NCBI RefSeq assembly: GCF_044891285.1
Contig: NZ_JAUIYO010000002.1
Span: forward strand, 1 to 64,000
Source: Pseudobacillus lumedeiriae
GTDB taxonomy: Bacteria; Bacillota; Bacilli; Bacillales; Domibacillaceae
DNA: 64,000 bases
Reading direction: 5' to 3'
The position numbers and the translations under genes were made by a program. The number at the start of each line of letters is the position of its first letter. Position 1 is the stretch's first letter. Shown one piece after another: positions 14,930-23,286 of this stretch. The notes under the pieces are model-generated. The model was not told the DNA's origin, did not search any database, and saw only the letters and a program-made list of their open reading frames with translations.

Positions 14930-16108
14930 TTATTTTTTTCTGATTAGCGCTTTCAAGTAATCGACAAAAACATCATCCTTTGCAAGGGCGGCTTCATACT
15001 GTCTTTTTAGGAACCTCTCTCCTTCTTGGAAGCTTAGGAAAGTATTCTCGAACACTTTATCCTCATGATGAATCACCCATTTCTCTTCATTGAGGCAATG
15101 AAGAAGGAAAGTGCTTCCTGATGGATCTTCATAAAGGGCACCGAATGAAGATTCTTTTACATTATAACGATTTCTTTTAGCGTCTTCACGCAATGGTGTG
15201 AGGTGAAACGTTTCGGTCACAAATTTTTTGTACGCATCTTCTGTCATTTGACATCCGGAGGCCTTCGCATGACCGCCTCCTCCATATTGACCAGCTATCT
15301 CGGATACATCAATGTGATCATGAATGGTACGGAATCCAATCCGCTTGCCGCCGATATTTAAAATTGCTATATAATCGAGATGCGGATTTTCTTTTCCGAG
15401 TTCATTTCCCAGTTCTGAATGATATGATTCTGCATAGACAACGCCAGCGAAAGATTGATTAATTTTGGCTTGTATGAGCTCTCGTCTCTTTCGGCGGATA
15501 TAGCGTGAGATTTTGTCATCTTCCATATCGAGGATCTTTTCTTCAAATTCATCAAAAAAGAAACGATCATGATACTGAAGGCGGCTGATCATTTTTTCTT
15601 CAAATTCCTCTATGGAAATTAAAAAGAAGAGGGCATTTAGCCTTCGTGCCTCCTGATTGTCATTTTTCTCCCATTCCCACGTATCGTATTGTCTAACGAG
15701 TTCTACAAATTCGGCGATGGCCTGCGAAGGTTCAATTAATTTATGTTTGATAAGGTATTCATAAAATAACGAAGTTGCAGATGTTAATTTTCCCTCTTCA
15801 TCTTCTACAACAACATGCCCCCAATCATATTCATTAAAATGGAGAGCGGTTTTATGATGATCGATCAGCTGCAGCTTGCCCCCGGAAAGATGGAATTCGT
15901 GAAGCCTTGTTTTATTGTCGTCATTTACGGATAAATCCGTAATCAATAAAAAAGTCTTCTTATCCCCGTTTTCCAAAAACCATTCTACTTCATAATTGAG
16001 GCTAGAGACGGAATTATAGCGGACTTGCACTTGCTTTTCAAAAGCGAGCTTCGCTAAAATACCGCATCCAACACCATCTAAATCATTATGGGTCAGCAGT
16101 TTGTACAC
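14930..16108 (-). CDS. nrnB: DHH family phosphoesterase, NrnB-like oligoribonuclease
   Basis: A 392-residue DHH/DHHA1 phosphoesterase. The N-terminal motif T-H-N-D-L-D-G-V-G-C-G supplies metal ligands, L-I-D-H-H-K is the DHH motif, and the C-terminal DHHA1 motif is G-G-G-G-H-A-K-A-S-G. Homologues such as B. subtilis NrnB (YngD) degrade short RNA oligonucleotides and pAp. I place the start at GTG 16108 (GTGTACAAACTG), with GAGGTGG just upstream. This puts the D-L-D-G motif at the expected N-terminal distance and leaves a 25-bp gap to the preceding gene instead of an overlap. A further C-terminal ~70 residues extend past the DHHA1 domain. Confidence 0.82.
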   Translation of the reverse strand: MYKLLTHNDLDGVGCGILAKLAFEKQVQVRYNSVSSLNYEVEWFLENGDKKTFLLITDLSVNDDNKTRLHEFHLSGGKLQLIDHHKTALHFNEYDWGHVVVEDEEGKLTSATSLFYEYLIKHKLIEPSQAIAEFVELVRQYDTWEWEKNDNQEARRLNALFFLISIEEFEEKMISRLQYHDRFFFDEFEEKILDMEDDKISRYIRRKRRELIQAKINQSFAGVVYAESYHSELGNELGKENPHLDYIAILNIGGKRIGFRTIHDHIDVSEIAGQYGGGGHAKASGCQMTEDAYKKFVTETFHLTPLREDAKRNRYNVKESSFGALYEDPSGSTFLLHCLNEEKWVIHHEDKVFENTFLSFQEGERFLKRQYEAALAKDDVFVDYLKALIRKK

Positions 16109-16133
16109 AAATTCCACCTCGCTGTCTCTTTGT

Positions 16134-16325
16134 TCATTCGTTTTCGCGGACTGTATCATCGACAATAGCTCTTAAATCTTTATAAAAGAGTTCGTCACTG
16201 CAAACGATAGGCTCTTCATGGCCCTTACTCACAATTCTTTTTAATTCTCCTTCGTCCCCTTTTGCATTAATGATTTCAAAGATTTGATTCAAACCTTCAG
16301 ATGTTTGTTTATCTTCATTTGTCAT
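16134..16325 (-). CDS. Small hypothetical protein upstream of nrnB
   Basis: A 63-residue, acidic, helical protein (MTNEDKQTSEGLNQIFEIIN...) directly upstream of and probably co-transcribed with nrnB. The ATG at 16325 is preceded by AAAAAGGAG at a slightly long spacing; a GTG at 16337 lies too close to it. No known motif is visible. Codon use is like its neighbours. Function unknown. Confidence 0.5.
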   Translation of the reverse strand: MTNEDKQTSEGLNQIFEIINAKGDEGELKRIVSKGHEEPIVCSDELFYKDLRAIVDDTVRENE

Positions 16326-16533
16326 AGGATTCCACACTCCTTTTTGAATTTATTTTCCCCTGAAAAGGTTATTGAATCCCATTTATCTGTAGATATATGA
16401 ATAGATTCTATTCCTTTATAGTAAGGAAAGATTGGATAAACTATGACTAACCGGCGGCTTTCGAGTGGAAATAAAGTATCGTATTGATTTAAAAAAGCTT
16501 GAACAACAAAGAGATGTTTGAAATAACATACAC

Positions 16534-16553
16534 ATATGAGCATATATTCATAT
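16534..16553. promoter_or_regulatory. CzrA-like operator upstream of czcD
   Basis: ATATGAGCATATATTCATAT is an 18/20 palindrome of the ATATGA(N)8TCATAT type recognised by ArsR-family zinc sensors such as CzrA. It lies immediately before the czcD ribosome binding site, so a bound repressor would block transcription. Confidence 0.6.
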
Positions 16554-16567
16554 AAAGGGGAGTTTCA

Positions 16568-17488
16568 ATGGGTCATTCACATAGCCATAATCACAGTCAT
16601 AGCCACGGGCATCATCATTCAAGCAATAATAAACAAGCATTAAAGTGGTCGTTTATGCTGATCGCTGTTTATATGGTCGTGGAAGTAGTTGCGGGAATTC
16701 TGACGAACAGTTTGGCATTATTGTCAGATGCGGGTCATATGCTGAGTGATGCAGCGGCACTTGGTCTTAGTTACTTGGCTTTAAAATTTGGTGAAAAAGG
16801 AGCCAGTTTATCCAAGACATTTGGCTATAAACGGTTTGAAATTCTAGCGGCCTTCATTAATGGACTCACTCTGCTTGTGATCTCTATTTATATTTTATGG
16901 GAAGCGTATAAAAGAATGCTGGCTCCGCCGGAAGTGATGAGCGTAGGGATGCTGATCGTTTCAATTATTGGTCTATTCGTTAATATTGCTGCTGCGTATA
17001 TTTTAATGAAAGGAGACAAAGACGAGAATTTAAATGTACGCAGTGCTTTTTTACATGTTCTCGGCGATCTTCTTGGTTCAGTTGGGGCGATAGCGGCCGC
17101 ATTAATGATTATGTTTTTTGGCTGGAACATGGCTGACCCGATTGCCAGTGCGATTGTTGCTATTTTAATCATTATTAGCGGTATCCGTGTTACAAAGGAC
17201 TCTATTCATATTTTGATGGAAGGGGTACCTGGGCATATTAATGTGGTTGAGGTGAGAGAATCTTTACTCAATTTGCCTGGTGTCAATGATATTCATGATT
17301 TACATGTGTGGGCTATTACGTCTGATTTTCCCGCATTGAGTTGTCACATCGTTATTGATCCCGGTGTGGATGGACAATCGGTACTTAGGGAAGCACAAGA
17401 AAAGCTCCATGATCAATTTCATATTGAACATACGACCATTCAAATTGATCTTTCTGACCATTCATGCAATGGTGATCATTGTAACTAA
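16568..17488 (+). CDS. czcD: Cation diffusion facilitator, zinc exporter CzcD
   Basis: A 306-residue cation diffusion facilitator exporting Zn(II)/Co(II)/Cd(II) in exchange for protons. The N-terminus is His-rich (H-S-H-x-H-S-H-S-H-G-H-H-H). Six membrane segments follow, with the transport site D-A-G-H-M-L-S-D in helix 2 and H-V-L-G-D in helix 5. The cytoplasmic C-terminal domain (from ~205) carries L-H-V-W and a terminal N-G-D-H-C-N. The start has AAAGGGGAG. A CzrA-like operator upstream predicts zinc induction. The length matches CzcD (~311). Confidence 0.93.
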   Translation: MGHSHSHNHSHSHGHHHSSNNKQALKWSFMLIAVYMVVEVVAGILTNSLALLSDAGHMLSDAAALGLSYLALKFGEKGASLSKTFGYKRFEILAAFINGLTLLVISIYILWEAYKRMLAPPEVMSVGMLIVSIIGLFVNIAAAYILMKGDKDENLNVRSAFLHVLGDLLGSVGAIAAALMIMFFGWNMADPIASAIVAILIIISGIRVTKDSIHILMEGVPGHINVVEVRESLLNLPGVNDIHDLHVWAITSDFPALSCHIVIDPGVDGQSVLREAQEKLHDQFHIEHTTIQIDLSDHSCNGDHCN

Positions 17489-17491
17489 AAG

Positions 17492-17528
17492 ACCGGCCCA
17501 GAATAAGGTGTATTTTCGGGCCGATCTG
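17492..17528 (+). terminator. Terminator after czcD
   Basis: GACCGGCCC / GGGCCGATC stem around a long loop, followed by TGTTTGT. Moderate strength. Confidence 0.55.
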
Positions 17529-17609
17529 TTTGTATTCAGAAAACAGTGGATTAAAAAAAGTTTATACGAAGGAGTCATTTGTTCAACACTTTACATTTAA
17601 GATCAATAA

Positions 17610-17635
17610 CATTATCGTTATTGATAATGATAATA
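17610..17635. promoter_or_regulatory. Fur-like triple GATAAT site
   Basis: The region CATTATCGTTATTGATAATG followed by ATAATAG holds three GATAAT-type hexamers in alternating orientation, as in Fur boxes (TGATAATNATTATCA). It ends just before the ribosome binding site of the downstream regulator gene. Confidence 0.45.
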
Positions 17636-17650
17636 GAAAGGAATGAATCA

Positions 17651-18190
17651 ATGATGGAAGAAACAAAAGGAGAAGTACTTCTTCATCCCGTCCGCATGAA
17701 AATTGTTCAGACGCTCGTCAATGGCCGAAGACTGACGGTTCAACAGATGAGTGAAAAGCTGCCGGATGTGCCTCAGGCATCTTTATATAGACATTTGAAA
17801 AAACTTGTGAATGCCGATTTGATTGCTGTGGCAGAAGAGAATCAAGTTCGAGGCACGATCGAAAAAGTCTATATGCTCCCGAAGGCCTTTGATGAAACGA
17901 CAGCGGAGGAGTTTTTACGTTTAAGTAAGGAGGAACATGTCAGTTACTTTATTAAATTTATGGCTGCGGTGCTGGCTGATTTTGAAGGGTATGTCAATCA
18001 GCCGTCATTTGACTTCGTAAAAGATGGAGCCGGTTACCGGCAGGCTGTGTTTTATGCAAGCGATGCTGAATTTCATCACTTTGTGACGGCCATCGGGCAG
18101 GAAATGATGAAACTCATTCAAAACGAACCAGCCCCTGAACGAAGAAAAAGAACGATGTCTACCGTTATTACAACTGAGAATAGAAAATGA
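17651..18190 (+). CDS. ArsR-like winged-helix transcriptional regulator
   Basis: A 180-residue protein. Residues ~10-85 form a winged helix of the ArsR/HTH_20 type: L-L-H-P-V-R-M-K-I-V-Q-T-L, then recognition helix P-Q-A-S-L-Y-R-H-L-K-K-L and a wing G-T-I-E-K-V-Y. The remainder is an alpha-helical effector or dimer region without an evident cysteine or histidine metal cluster. ATG 17651 follows AAAGGAATG (a second ATG is adjacent). It lies after czcD but has its own promoter region with a Fur-like palindrome. Its target is unknown, and no adjacent efflux operon is obviously its own. Confidence 0.75.
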   Translation: MMEETKGEVLLHPVRMKIVQTLVNGRRLTVQQMSEKLPDVPQASLYRHLKKLVNADLIAVAEENQVRGTIEKVYMLPKAFDETTAEEFLRLSKEEHVSYFIKFMAAVLADFEGYVNQPSFDFVKDGAGYRQAVFYASDAEFHHFVTAIGQEMMKLIQNEPAPERRKRTMSTVITTENRK

Positions 18191-18438
18191 ATATTGAGAA
18201 TGCTTCATGTTGAAATGATATATGGTGTTCTACAGATTTTTTTAAGTATTTAATTGTTCGATCCCTCCTCATAAAACGCTCGTTTTAATGCACATTATAA
18301 ATGGGTAAAGAAGATGGATGAATAACGCGTATGGGGAAATAGGCAATAAGAGAACTACTACTTGTATCTTAAGTGGATGATTATAGTTCATCTCTTTTTT
18401 TCCTGAAGAGGAAAAGCGTAAAAAATAACCGAAAGAAC

Positions 18439-18466
18439 TTGCGCATTTTCGTTATAGTATTATAAT
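18439..18466 (+). promoter_or_regulatory. Sigma-A promoter upstream of amino-acid ABC operon
   Basis: TTGCGC and TATAAT are separated by 16 bp, within the 416-bp gene-free stretch 18191-18606. About 140 nt of AT-rich leader follow before the first gene. No T-box or riboswitch consensus was found there. An 18-bp AAACG/CGTTT palindrome at about 18276-18286 is minor. Confidence 0.55.
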
Positions 18467-18606
18467 TAATGAGGAGTGAATAGAAATACAATATTCCTTT
18501 TAAATATAAATTTTAGAAATAAAAAAACATTGAAAATTATTATTGTGCAAGCTATTATTTTGTCAGGTGATAAAGAGTTTGTAAAATAATCAGAGGAGTT
18601 GATAAC

Positions 18607-19434
18607 ATGAAGATTTCAATTAAAAAGTCCTTTTTAACACTGGCGGCAGGATGCGCACTCGTATTGTCTGCATGTGGAGGAGGACAAGAAGATTCAGCTG
18701 GGAAACAAACATCAGAAGAGAAGAAAGTGTTACAAGTAGGAACAGAAGCAACGTTTGCGCCGTTTGAATTTATGGATAAAGGCAAAGTGAGCGGCTTCGA
18801 TGTCGATCTTTTAAATGCAGCAGCGGATGAGGCAGGCTATCAAGTAAATATTGAAAATACCGGTTGGGATGCTATGTTTGCTGGATTGCAAAGCAAACAG
18901 CTTGATATTGGTATGGCCGGTGTCACAATTAATGACGAACGGAAGAAATCCTATGATTTTTCTGTTCCTTATTTTGAATCAATCAGTATGATGGCATTTA
19001 AAGAAGGAACAGATATTAAAAATGCTCAGGATTTAAAAGGTAAGAAAATCGGTGTTCAAAATGGAACAACGGGCCAGTTTTCCGCAGAATCGGTCGTTGG
19101 AAAAAATTCTCCGTCTATTTCTAAATACGAAACAGCGGCACTGATGTTCCAGGCTTTACAAAGCGGTGACGTACAAGTGGCTGTGACTGATATTGCTGTT
19201 GCTCTTGAATACGTGAAAAACAATCCGGACAGCGGTGTGAAAACAGTCAGCGATGATCAGCAGTTCAAACCAGAGTATTACGGTATTGTTTTCCCGAAAG
19301 GAAGTCAATATAAGGCGGACTTTGATAAAGCACTGAATGAACTATATAGTAACGGAAAATATGCTGAAATTTACAAAAAATGGTTTGGGAAAGAGCCCGA
19401 TGTAGATTCATTAAAAGAAGCGGCCAAACAGTAA
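18607..19434 (+). CDS. Polar amino-acid ABC transporter, substrate-binding lipoprotein
   Basis: A 275-residue solute-binding protein of the SBP_bac_3 family. The signal peptide ends L-S-A-C-G-G-G (lipidated Cys ~22). F-A-P-F-E-F-M, F-D-V-D-L-L-N-A and G-M-A-G-V-T-I are family marks for amino-acid binding, and a conserved arginine follows in D-E-R-K-K-S-Y-D-F-S. It delivers an amino acid to the permease and ATPase encoded next. AGAGGAG precedes the ATG. A hairpin terminator after the gene probably raises its expression over the downstream genes. The group (ArtP/GlnH-like) is clear; the specific ligand is not. Confidence 0.88.
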   Translation: MKISIKKSFLTLAAGCALVLSACGGGQEDSAGKQTSEEKKVLQVGTEATFAPFEFMDKGKVSGFDVDLLNAAADEAGYQVNIENTGWDAMFAGLQSKQLDIGMAGVTINDERKKSYDFSVPYFESISMMAFKEGTDIKNAQDLKGKKIGVQNGTTGQFSAESVVGKNSPSISKYETAALMFQALQSGDVQVAVTDIAVALEYVKNNPDSGVKTVSDDQQFKPEYYGIVFPKGSQYKADFDKALNELYSNGKYAEIYKKWFGKEPDVDSLKEAAKQ

Positions 19435-19443
19435 GGGAGAATG

Positions 19444-19482
19444 GCTGTCCACTTTAGGCTTATGGCTGTGGACAGCTTTTTT
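19444..19482 (+). terminator. Intra-operon terminator
   Basis: GCTGTCCAC / GTGGACAGC with a 15-nt loop followed by TTTTTT lies between the binding-protein gene and the permease gene. It is likely a partial terminator. Confidence 0.8.
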
Positions 19483-19503
19483 CTTGGAAAGGGGGAAGTG
19501 TAA

Positions 19504-20160
19504 ATGGATTTTCGTACAGATATTATCGTAGAGTATATGCCATTATTTATTAAAGGAACTCTCTTAACATTAGGATTATCGTTTGCTGGAATTTTGATTG
19601 GTCTCATTCTTGGTCTGTTTATCGGATTGGGTAAAATGTCAACAAACAAATGGATTCGCTTTCCATTTGTCTGGTACGTAAACTTTTTCCGTGGAACTCC
19701 GCTTCTTGTGCAAATTTTACTCATTCATTTTGGTGTCGTTCCGTTGTTTATATCTCCATCTAATCCGATCGTCTCCGCTATTATCGCACTTTCGTTAAAT
19801 GCTTCTGCGTACATTGCGGAAATTTTCCGCGCCGGCATTCAATCGATTGACAAGGGGCAGATGGAAGCAGCCCGTTCACTTGGTATGACCCACGTTCAGG
19901 CAATGAAGCTTGTTATTGTGCCGCAAGCAGTGAAACGGATGATTCCACCACTTGGTAATGAATTCATCGTATTATTAAAAGATTCATCGCTTGCTGCTAT
20001 TATCGCTGCGCCTGAGCTTATGTATTGGGGACGCGCGGCGCAGGGACAGTATATTAGAGTATGGGAGCCGTACATTACGGTAGCGGCCATTTACCTCGTG
20101 TTAACACTGTCGCTGACCTATTTAATGAATTACATCGAAAGGAGAATGAACACAGAATGA
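19504..20160 (+). CDS. Polar amino-acid ABC transporter, permease
   Basis: A 218-residue inner-membrane permease of the HisM/GlnP family with about five helices. The EAA loop reads E-A-A-R-S-L-G-M-T-H-V-Q-A-M-K-L-V-I-V-P-Q-A, and F-F-R-G-T-P-L-L-V-Q is the family's N-terminal signature. AAAGGGGGAAGTG precedes the ATG. Its stop overlaps the ATPase start by four bases (ATGA), indicating translational coupling. With the ATPase and binding protein it forms an ArtPQR/GlnQHP-type importer. Confidence 0.9.
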   Translation: MDFRTDIIVEYMPLFIKGTLLTLGLSFAGILIGLILGLFIGLGKMSTNKWIRFPFVWYVNFFRGTPLLVQILLIHFGVVPLFISPSNPIVSAIIALSLNASAYIAEIFRAGIQSIDKGQMEAARSLGMTHVQAMKLVIVPQAVKRMIPPLGNEFIVLLKDSSLAAIIAAPELMYWGRAAQGQYIRVWEPYITVAAIYLVLTLSLTYLMNYIERRMNTE

Positions 20161-20879
20161 TCTCCGTTAAACATTTGAAAAAATCATTTGGTGACAATGA
20201 AGTGCTGAAAGATATTTCTCTCGATGTGAAACCGCAGGAAGTGGTTGTAATTATCGGTCCATCCGGTTCTGGTAAATCAACGTTTATCCGCTGTCTGAAT
20301 CTGCTAGAATCAGTCACTGGCGGACAGGTGTATGTAACTGGTAAAGATTTAACCGATAAAAAAACAAATATCAATGAAATTCGCAAAGAGGTCGGCATGG
20401 TGTTTCAGCATTTTAATTTGTTCCCGCATAAAACGATTCTGCAAAATGTGACACTTGCTCCGATGAACGTAAAGGGAATGAAAAAGGAAGAAGCGGAACA
20501 AAAAGCAATGGCTCTTCTTAAAAAAGTAGGGCTCGCCGAGAAAGCTTTCGCATATCCTGATTCTTTATCCGGCGGTCAAAAACAGCGGGTTGCTATTGCC
20601 CGCGCACTGGCCATGGAGCCGAAAGTCATGCTGTTTGATGAACCGACATCTGCTCTTGACCCTGAAATGGTTGGCGAAGTACTTGAAGTAATGAAGCAGC
20701 TGGCAAAAGATGGGATGACGATGATTGTTGTCACACACGAAATGGGCTTTGCCCGTGAAGTAGGTGACCGTGTCATTTTTATGGATAACGGCTACATTAT
20801 CGAAGAGAATGAGCCGGCCGAGCTGTTCTCCAATCCGCAGCATGAACGTACAAAAGCATTTTTAAGCAAAGTACTGTAA
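20157..20879 (+). CDS. Polar amino-acid ABC transporter, ATP-binding protein
   Basis: A 240-residue ABC ATPase. Walker A is G-P-S-G-S-G-K-S-T, the Q-loop lies in V-F-Q-H-F-N-L-F-P-H, the signature is L-S-G-G-Q-K-Q-R, Walker B is V-M-L-F-D-E-P-T-S, and the switch histidine is in V-T-H-E-M. The N-L-F-P-H form is typical of polar amino-acid importers (GlnQ/ArtR). The start ATG overlaps the permease stop and GAAAGGAG is upstream. It powers the transporter of the two preceding genes. Confidence 0.93.
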   Translation: MISVKHLKKSFGDNEVLKDISLDVKPQEVVVIIGPSGSGKSTFIRCLNLLESVTGGQVYVTGKDLTDKKTNINEIRKEVGMVFQHFNLFPHKTILQNVTLAPMNVKGMKKEEAEQKAMALLKKVGLAEKAFAYPDSLSGGQKQRVAIARALAMEPKVMLFDEPTSALDPEMVGEVLEVMKQLAKDGMTMIVVTHEMGFAREVGDRVIFMDNGYIIEENEPAELFSNPQHERTKAFLSKVL

Positions 20880-20882
20880 AAA

Positions 20883-20912
20883 AGTGTCCTCTAAGGATGC
20901 TTTTTTTTGTAT
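20883..20912 (+). terminator. Terminator of the amino-acid ABC operon
   Basis: AAGTGTCC / GGATGCTT (two G-U pairs) with a 4-nt loop followed by TTTTTTT. Confidence 0.75.
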
Positions 20913-20987
20913 TCTCATACTTGGAAAGGTAAGGTAGGATAAGGGTGGAAAAAACATATTAGAAGATTAAACGAAGGGGATGGCAGC

Positions 20988-21404
20988 ATGCAGCTTGAGG
21001 ATATTGTGCAAGAGTTTAAGGAGTGTCCATTTCTTCATCATCTTGGTTTGGACATTCTCCGATTTGAAGAAGGAAACGTCAAAATTAAACTGGACGTGAA
21101 AAAGTATTTACTAAATACGAACAACACAATGCATGGCGGGGTGTACGCTTCTGTCCTTGATTTCATTCAAAGTATGCAATTGAGGTCAGTCACGAAGACG
21201 CGGTGTGTGACGACTAATTTAGCGATTCATTATATAGCTCCAGTGACGTGTGGAGAGCTCTTTGCTGAGGCAGAGATTCTTTCCAGAGGATACAAGACGG
21301 CCTTTGTGGAAGGAACAATAAAGGATAAAGATGGGAAACTGTTAGCAAAGGGAACAGGGACATTTAAGTTGATTCGACCTTCCGGTATGTATGAGAAAAG
21401 CTAG
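20988..21404 (+). CDS. PaaI-type hotdog thioesterase
   Basis: A 138-residue hotdog-fold protein of the PaaI/YbgC acyl-CoA thioesterase group. The motif N-T-M-H-G-G-V-Y-A-S-V-L-D (residues 46-58) contains the conserved H-G-G of the helix end, with Asp58 as a likely catalytic acid. I-H-Y-I-A-P-V is a typical strand. The ATG follows GAAGGGGATG. It is monocistronic between the ABC operon and speD. The acyl substrate is unknown. Confidence 0.8.
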   Translation: MQLEDIVQEFKECPFLHHLGLDILRFEEGNVKIKLDVKKYLLNTNNTMHGGVYASVLDFIQSMQLRSVTKTRCVTTNLAIHYIAPVTCGELFAEAEILSRGYKTAFVEGTIKDKDGKLLAKGTGTFKLIRPSGMYEKS

Positions 21405-21605
21405 CAGTGGCAGTCCGCATGATGCCCTCTTTAAAAGAAGCAGATTACTATAAAACAGTTATTGTTTTCCGAAGAGAAAGCTATGTTATGAAATGTTGCT
21501 GATTTTCAGAGCTGTTTTATAAGCGTTGCAAATTTTTGTGTTAAACAGCCCCGAAAATCATTTTATCATCCTGCAGCTGAGGAGAAACAGCGGCTTATTT
21601 TTTGC

Positions 21606-22433
21606 TTAATCCAGCACCCCTTTTGCTTGCCGGATGTTTTGTCCATAAAAGATTTCATCCATTTCAATTTTTAGTTTTTCTGTGATTTCTTTTATTTCAT
21701 CCGGAGACAGCTCATCCGTCGTATGCCCAAATAAGTAATTATCCAGGTCAAACTCTCGCAGTTTGCATTTCGTATGAAAAATGTTTTGCTGATATACATT
21801 TACATCAATCATGTCATATTGCTGTTTGACTTCGTCTGGAATATAGTTTTGAATCGAGTTAATGTCATGATCGATAAAAAGTTTATATCCGCTCGTATCC
21901 CTTGTGAATCCCCTTACTCGATAATCAATGGTCATAATATCTGTGTCGAAAGAATGAATTAAATAATTCAATGCTTTCAGTGGAGAGATCTCGCCGCAAG
22001 TAGAGACGTCAATATCTGCTCGAAATGTACTGATGCCTTCGTGTGGATGAAACTCAGGATACGTATGAACGGTAATATGGCTTTTGTCGAGATGCATAAC
22101 AACAGAATCAGGAAGCGGTCCCGGCGATTCATCAAGTGATTCCGCTGACACTTCCACAATCGGTCCTTCTGATACGAGAAGTGTGACGCTGGCTCCTTGG
22201 GGAATATAATCTTGCTTTGCGACATTTAATACGTGAGCCCCAATCATATCTGCGACTGTTTTTAAAATATTCGTCAACCGGTCGGCGTTATACTGCTCAT
22301 CAATGTACTCGATATAAGCTGTCCGTTCTTCCTCTGTTGTTGTGTAGCAGATGTCATACATATTAAAACTGAGTGTTTTCGTTAAATTATTAAATCCATG
22401 TAATTCAATCCGCTGCTCATTTGTAAGTGTCAT
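21606..22433 (-). CDS. speD: S-adenosylmethionine decarboxylase proenzyme, class 1A
   Basis: A 275-residue proenzyme of the Escherichia coli (class 1A) type that decarboxylates S-adenosylmethionine for spermidine synthesis. The autocleavage site is D-K-S118-H-I-T-V-H-T-Y-P-E; Ser118 becomes the pyruvoyl group. Cys146 in S-T-C-G-E-I-S-P-L-K-A-L-N is the proton-donor cysteine. The length fits class 1A (~264); the B. subtilis enzyme is a short class 1B of ~126 residues. I use ATG 22433, ten bases after AAGGAG; an upstream extension lacks a ribosome binding site. No spermidine synthase gene is adjacent. Confidence 0.9.
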   Translation of the reverse strand: MTLTNEQRIELHGFNNLTKTLSFNMYDICYTTTEEERTAYIEYIDEQYNADRLTNILKTVADMIGAHVLNVAKQDYIPQGASVTLLVSEGPIVEVSAESLDESPGPLPDSVVMHLDKSHITVHTYPEFHPHEGISTFRADIDVSTCGEISPLKALNYLIHSFDTDIMTIDYRVRGFTRDTSGYKLFIDHDINSIQNYIPDEVKQQYDMIDVNVYQQNIFHTKCKLREFDLDNYLFGHTTDELSPDEIKEITEKLKIEMDEIFYGQNIRQAKGVLD

Positions 22434-22819
22434 AAGTAATAAGCTCCTTACTGAAATAATGTTTAAAGGCAAATTTTTTAGGCTATTATGAAAATAAATG
22501 ATAGATAATTTTAATTTACCCTTTTCAGATGAAAAAAAACAGAGGGATTATTTCAGATAGTGAATATCGTTGGTATTTACTAGGAACGTTGAATGGTGAA
22601 ATGAAGAGTAGATGTTAGATTTAGCTGTACTTGTCGAATCTATGCAGGAGCACTGAATATAGAACATGTTGGTCATATACACAGTGTTTCAAATCCTAAT
22701 TTTTTCTTTTAGTTAGAAGATTTTGAATTTTTTGCGGATTTTCGTCAATTTTTGTGGAACGAATTTTGTTTTATTTTTGATGAAAAACAGTAATTATAGA
22801 ATAAGAGGATAAAATAGCG

Positions 22820-22936
22820 ATGAAGCAGCAAACGATCGAACATGGACAAGTCAAACATTTCATCATTTCATATAAAGGTGGGATTCAGCATGAAAATAAA
22901 AGTGAAAAGCTGGAGAATGTTAACGGTTCAAGATAA
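22820..22936 (+). CDS. Possible small protein (38 residues)
   Basis: Reads MKQQTIEHGQVKHFIISYKG and ends in V-N-G-S-R. AAGAGGAT sits eight bases before the ATG. It overlaps, in another frame, a second small frame starting at 22890. No family recognised. One of the two is probably real, because a terminator follows; which one is not decidable by eye. Confidence 0.3.
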   Translation: MKQQTIEHGQVKHFIISYKGGIQHENKSEKLENVNGSR

Positions 22937-22991
22937 ATTATCAATATTAAGAGCGATCAGTCAACGCCCAAAAATAAAAAAAGGTGCATAA
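22890..22991 (+). CDS. Possible small basic protein (33 residues)
   Basis: Reads MKIKVKSWRMLTVQDKLSIL then ends I-K-K-G-A. It is preceded by AAGGTGGGA at good spacing and followed within about 15 bp by an intrinsic terminator. It is lysine-rich and amphipathic. Not recognised. Promising as a short gene because ribosome binding site and terminator frame it. Confidence 0.4.
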   Translation: MKIKVKSWRMLTVQDKLSILRAISQRPKIKKGA

Positions 22992-23002
22992 TGATGGAAA
23001 TA

Positions 23003-23028
23003 GAGGCATAGAGGCCTCGTTTTTTTTG
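23003..23028 (+). terminator. Terminator after the small reading frames
   Basis: GAGGC / GCCTC stem followed by GTTTTTTTT. It implies a real transcript across the small frames upstream. Confidence 0.6.
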
Positions 23029-23286
23029 TCTTTTTTTACAATGATATGTTAAATGACCGCGTGAATAAAACGATTTTTGACTCATTTCGTCCGAAACGGA
23101 GTCTTTTGCTAGATTTCATGGAGACAGAGCTCATTTAATACGAGCAAAAACATCAGCATTTTCTGTTCTAATTCTTTTACACAAACTGAATAAAGGTTGT
23201 TTCTATCCATTCTTTTATGTATATTTTGATTAACGATTTATTAATCATTAATACTTTGCGGATAATAACTGAGGTGAAAATAGACG

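Larger units (their letters stand above)
22434..23286. other. Long intergenic stretch with little coding content
   Basis: About 850 bp between speD and the Nudix gene, strongly AT-rich. Apart from the two overlapping small reading frames (22820-22936 and 22890-22991) and the terminator at 23003-23028, I see no gene. A palindromic TTAATCATTAA at 23231-23241 lies near the Nudix gene start and could belong to its promoter. Confidence 0.5.

Noticed and set aside
18191..18606. T-box leader upstream of the amino-acid ABC operon
   Set aside because: No AGGGTGGNACCGCG consensus or specifier stem; only a sigma-A promoter is supported.
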